Source of the DNA: JALYIM01 sp040003205
Lineage (GTDB): Bacteria; Acidobacteriota; Terriglobia; Terriglobales; Acidobacteriaceae
Assembly: GCA_040003205.1 (NCBI GenBank)
Contig: JBDUDA010000036.1
Span: 1 to 17,187, forward strand
Reading direction: 5' to 3'
DNA: 17,187 nucleotides
The translations under genes were made by a program, and so were the position numbers. Shown one piece after another: positions 14,528 through 17,187 of the stretch. How positions within the stretch are numbered: the first letter of the stretch is position 1; every line of letters begins with the position of its first letter. The notes below the pieces were generated by a model, which did not search any database, was not told where the DNA came from, and saw only the letters and a list, made by a program, of their open reading frames with translations.

Positions 14528-15892
14528 ATGTCTAACCTAAATTTGAGAGTGTCGCTGTTCGCAGTAGTTTTTTCGGCGTGTTCGATCGCCGCTGCTTTTG
14601 CTGATTCACAGGTGCGCATTGTCCGACTGAGCACGGTAGAGGGTTCAGTCCAGGTCAATCGCACTGACGGCCCCGGCTATGAGAAGGCGATGCTGAACCT
14701 CCCCATCACTCAAGGTGCAAAACTTCGCACCCAAAGCGACGGCCGGGCGGAGGTCGAATTCGAAGACGGCAGCACTTTGCGCCTCGCTCCCGATTCTGTT
14801 GTCGACTTCACGCAACTCTCGCTGCGTGATTCGGGTAGCAAAATTTCGGAGGTGAATCTACAGTCCGGGACTCTCTACGTAAATTTTGCCGCCGCCAAGA
14901 ATGATGAACTCACATTGACTTTCGGCAAGGAAAGACTCGCGCTTAACCACTTAGCTCATCTTCGTGTCGAGATGGCGCAGGATGGCATTACGGTCGCGGT
15001 TTTCAAGGGTGACGTCGAAGTGCAAGGCCCCGCCGGAACAGTAAGTGTGGCAAAAAACCGCACGGCGGTCTTTAGTTCGTCCAACAATGATTCGTCGAAC
15101 AATGAACACGCAACGGTGACAAAGAACCTTGAGCCTGATCCTTACGATGCCTGGGACAAGCAGCAGCAGCAATATCACGAACGCTACAGCACTACCGCTT
15201 CGAATGGTTACTCCCCTTACAGCTATGGCGGGGCCGACCTAAATTATTACGGAAATTTCTTTAGCGCCCCGGGATATGGGACCTTATGGCAGCCTTATTT
15301 CGCGGGCGCGGGCTGGGACCCTTTCATGAATGGAGCATGGTCATTTAATTCCGGCGCGGGCTTCGGCTGGGTATCGAGCTATCCCTGGGGATGGACGCCC
15401 TATCATTCCGGCAATTGGGTCTTCGTTCCTTCCTACGGATGGGCGTGGCAGCCGGGTGGAACGTGGGTGGGATTGAATGCGGTGCCCCGAGTTGTGAATC
15501 CCCCGCGTCAGTTCGTCGCGCCACAGCCTCCGTCCAGCGGAGTCAAGACAGTGGCTGTCAATCGAGGACCGCTTCCAGTGGTTGCCGGCGGATCAGCGAA
15601 TAAGCTCGTCATTCGCAACGACTCGGCGGGCTTGGGGCTTCCTCGCGGCGGGATCAAAAATCCGGCGAAAGTTTCGCAATCAGTAGCGCAGTCCGGATCG
15701 GTCACAGCACGTATTCACACAGCCCCAACTGAGCGATCCATGCCGCAATCCCGCGCTTCCTATGGCGACAGGAGGCCGGCTTCCAGACCGTCGTCTCCGG
15801 CGAGCTCTTATCCGGTGACCATTGCGCCAGCGCCTCGTGCGCCGTCGCCGGCGCCGTCGGTTCACGCTTCCGGCGGAGGAGTGAAACATTGA
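14528..15892 (+). CDS. Secreted FecR-domain protein with aromatic-rich C-terminal region
   Basis: The 454-residue product has a signal peptide (about 1-25, Ala-Phe-Ala before Asp-Ser). A FecR-like domain follows (about 27-180): VEGSVQVNR, GAKLRTQSDGRAEVEF, GSTLRLAPDS, LQSGTLYVNF, FKGDVEV and KNRTAVF. After YDAWDKQQQQYHERY comes a region rich in Tyr, Trp, Gly and Pro with recurring G-W-x-P/W-x-P elements (about 225-310, including WVSSYPWGWTPYHSGNWVF), as in the DUF6600-type tails of some FecR proteins. The C-terminal ~130 residues are Pro/Ser/Ala-rich and basic. No membrane anchor or anti-sigma N-domain is visible, so this is more likely a cell-surface or matrix protein than a FecR signalling regulator. 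GAGGT at 14519-14523 precedes the start. It probably forms its own transcription unit. Confidence 0.82.
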   Translation: MSNLNLRVSLFAVVFSACSIAAAFADSQVRIVRLSTVEGSVQVNRTDGPGYEKAMLNLPITQGAKLRTQSDGRAEVEFEDGSTLRLAPDSVVDFTQLSLRDSGSKISEVNLQSGTLYVNFAAAKNDELTLTFGKERLALNHLAHLRVEMAQDGITVAVFKGDVEVQGPAGTVSVAKNRTAVFSSSNNDSSNNEHATVTKNLEPDPYDAWDKQQQQYHERYSTTASNGYSPYSYGGADLNYYGNFFSAPGYGTLWQPYFAGAGWDPFMNGAWSFNSGAGFGWVSSYPWGWTPYHSGNWVFVPSYGWAWQPGGTWVGLNAVPRVVNPPRQFVAPQPPSSGVKTVAVNRGPLPVVAGGSANKLVIRNDSAGLGLPRGGIKNPAKVSQSVAQSGSVTARIHTAPTERSMPQSRASYGDRRPASRPSSPASSYPVTIAPAPRAPSPAPSVHASGGGVKH

Positions 15893-15895
15893 TAC

Positions 15896-15918
15896 TTCTC
15901 AATTAAATTGAGAGTTTT
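15896..15918 (+). terminator. AT-rich hairpin, first of two tandem terminators
   Basis: TCTCAAT and ATTGAGA form a seven-base-pair stem around a TAA loop, followed by GTTTTC. It begins four bases after the stop of the FecR-domain gene. The stem is weak in GC, so on its own it would be a modest terminator. Confidence 0.5.
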
Positions 15919-15920
15919 CT

Positions 15921-15946
15921 GGCGGCCTCACGGCCGCCTTCTTTTT
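15921..15946 (+). terminator. GC-rich intrinsic terminator
   Basis: GGCGGCC and GGCCGCC pair perfectly (seven GC pairs) around a TCAC loop and are followed by TTCTTTTT. This is a strong rho-independent terminator for the + strand transcript. Read on the minus strand there is no T-run after the stem, so it mainly serves the FecR-domain gene. Confidence 0.9.
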
Positions 15947-15948
15947 GC

Positions 15949-16770
15949 TCACGAGACTGCAATACCCGCGTATCCAACGACCGCATCGCGATCACCGGAG
16001 ACGTCCCCAGACGTCGCGTAGCGTACTAATTCGGCTCGCTTCGCGCCTGCGATTTTGCTGGCCGTCAGCATCACGATCGCGGGCCCAAATCCGCACATGC
16101 TGATTTTTTCAGTTTTAATTGTCTCGAAGAGGCCGTGCGGGTCCAGGCCCAAAATCTTTTCGATTGCCTTGTGATCTTTCACTCTGGTGACAGCGTCGTT
16201 CTCGTAGTGATTCATGTCGCTGGATGCGATCACGAGAATCCTTTCCGGATAATTGTCGATCACTTCGCCGAGCGCGCGTCCCAGCTCTTCGAGAATGTCG
16301 AAGCGGCCCGTGCCAAGAGTGATCGGGACAAGGGAAAAATCGGGCTGCTGAACTTTCAAGAACGGCAATTGGACCTCGATGGCATGTTCTTTTCGCTGGG
16401 ATTCAATGTCGTCGATTAAATCTGGGAACTGCTCCTTGATCTCCGCTGCCAGCTTGGAATCAATGGAAACCGCCCCCAGCGGGGTGTTCCAGCTTCCTTC
16501 GCTGATGATGGAAAGCGGTTGTCCGAGACCCGTGTGGTTCGGGCAGAGCACAATGCAGCGTTTGGGTATTTCGATCCGCGCGTAGACCGCGCCCGCAACC
16601 ACTCCCGAATACATATACCCAGCATGAGGGACAACACATCCCAACGCGGGCGTTTTCGCTGTTGCAGAAACCGAAGCAGAAAGATAAGACTGCACGTCGT
16701 TCCGCAGAGTGTTCGGCTCTGCGGGATAGAAGCGTCCGGCGACTGCTGGTTGGCGGACGTAAGCGGCCAT
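15949..16770 (-). CDS. amrB: MEMO family protein (AmmeMemoRadiSam system protein B)
   Basis: The 273-residue product is a full-length MEMO-fold protein. Recognisable segments are RQPAVAGRFYP at the N-terminus, PHAGYMYSG (His49), PNHTG (His79), KEHAIEVQLPFL (His129), SSDMNHYE and MCGFGP (Cys226). His49, His79 and Cys226 match the metal-binding trio known in human MEMO1 (His49, His81, Cys244). In prokaryotes MEMO is often encoded with an AMMECR1 protein and a radical SAM protein, but neither is visible here. The start is 9 bases after the rsmA stop on the same strand, suggesting an rsmA-amrB transcript. The biochemical role is unsettled for the family. Confidence 0.9.
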   Translation of the reverse strand: MAAYVRQPAVAGRFYPAEPNTLRNDVQSYLSASVSATAKTPALGCVVPHAGYMYSGVVAGAVYARIEIPKRCIVLCPNHTGLGQPLSIISEGSWNTPLGAVSIDSKLAAEIKEQFPDLIDDIESQRKEHAIEVQLPFLKVQQPDFSLVPITLGTGRFDILEELGRALGEVIDNYPERILVIASSDMNHYENDAVTRVKDHKAIEKILGLDPHGLFETIKTEKISMCGFGPAIVMLTASKIAGAKRAELVRYATSGDVSGDRDAVVGYAGIAVS

Positions 16771-16779
16771 GAGGCTTGT

Positions 16780-17187
16780 TTAGTGAACCACGGGAGCCGA
16801 CAATGCGCGAAACAGCGCAGCGCTTTTTTCGAGCGTCAATGCTTCCGCGCGTTCCGTCCCTTTGACACCAGACTTCTCAAACGCCGCCCGCAACGCGCGC
16901 GCATCGTATGCTGGTTTCAGGTTGTTGGAGAGGGTTTTTCTCTTCTGTCCAAACGATAACTTCAGAAAGTCAATAAATCCCTTCTCCACGACCTGCAAAG
17001 TCTCCAGCCGCGATTCAATGGTAAGGCGCACGATGCTGGAATAGACCTTTGGGGGCGGTGAGAACGAGTCTGGTGGCAGTGTGAACAAATTCTCCACCCG
17101 CGAATAGAGTTGCGCCGTAGCTGAGAGCAGTCCGTATTCACTCTTCCCCGGCTTGGCGGCAAGCCGGTCGGCCACCTCGCGCTGCAC
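16780..17187 (-). CDS. rsmA: 16S rRNA dimethyladenosine transferase RsmA (KsgA), C-terminal part; 5' end outside window
   Basis: The frame is open to the right edge. The visible 136 codons cover the end of the methyltransferase domain (VQREVADRLAAKPGKSEYG) and the small C-terminal helical domain. Segments typical of KsgA are PPDSFSPPPKVYSSIVRL and FGQKRKTLSNNL. The enzyme dimethylates two adjacent adenines in the 3'-terminal hairpin of 16S rRNA during small-subunit maturation. The SAM-binding motifs and the N-(I/L)-P-Y catalytic loop lie beyond the window. It is followed at 9 bases by the MEMO-family gene. Confidence 0.93.
   Translation of the reverse strand: MQREVADRLAAKPGKSEYGLLSATAQLYSRVENLFTLPPDSFSPPPKVYSSIVRLTIESRLETLQVVEKGFIDFLKLSFGQKRKTLSNNLKPAYDARALRAAFEKSGVKGTERAEALTLEKSAALFRALSAPVVH

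Overview
The window is a gene-dense stretch of a bacterial chromosome with no mobile elements, tRNAs, rRNAs or CRISPR arrays that I can see. The gene families suggest an Acidobacteriota (Terriglobia/Koribacter-like) genome. The pointers are a CstA gene followed by a small protein ending in Cys-Cys, a FecR-domain protein with an aromatic Gly/Trp/Tyr-rich C-terminal region, an unfused thioredoxin-VKOR pair, and a Group III type phosphofructokinase. This assignment is inference from family content and moderate GC, not a measured phylogeny.

Region 1 (about 1-9620, + strand) looks like one long transcription unit. In order it carries: the C-terminal part of a fatty-acyl reductase-like SDR, a second thioester-reductase-like SDR, a polysaccharide pyruvyl transferase family protein, an AMP-forming acyl ligase, a crotonase (enoyl-CoA hydratase/isomerase), a free acyl carrier protein, a probable unannotated 42-residue membrane peptide, a second AMP-forming acyl ligase, a diacylglycerol kinase-family lipid kinase, a membrane-anchored thioredoxin-like protein and a VKOR. 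Most junctions overlap by 1-16 bases (ATGA, GTGA, TGATG, TAATG), which indicates translational coupling. The first nine of these genes have the parts list of an acyl-chain assembly and modification pathway: activate an acyl group, carry it on ACP, hydrate or isomerise it, release it reductively, phosphorylate a lipid, and perhaps add a pyruvyl ketal. I do not recognise this as a characterised pathway, and it is the best candidate here for an undescribed system. The Trx/VKOR pair at its end is a disulfide-forming (DsbA/DsbB-like) module that may simply be appended.

Region 2 (9649-10728, - strand) is a phosphofructokinase with Asp104 and Lys124, the residue pair expected of a pyrophosphate-dependent enzyme. 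It is convergent with VKOR and divergent from cstA. The roughly 270-base divergent spacer is the longest non-coding stretch.

Region 3 (10998-14430, + strand) holds cstA (peptide/pyruvate-type transporter family), the coupled Cys-Cys-terminal small protein, ruvC and an unrecognised exported protein. Region 4 (14528-15892) is a monocistronic-looking FecR-domain secreted protein that ends in two consecutive intrinsic terminators. Region 5 (15949-17187, - strand) is the end of rsmA/ksgA followed by a MEMO-like (AmmeMemoRadiSam B) protein.
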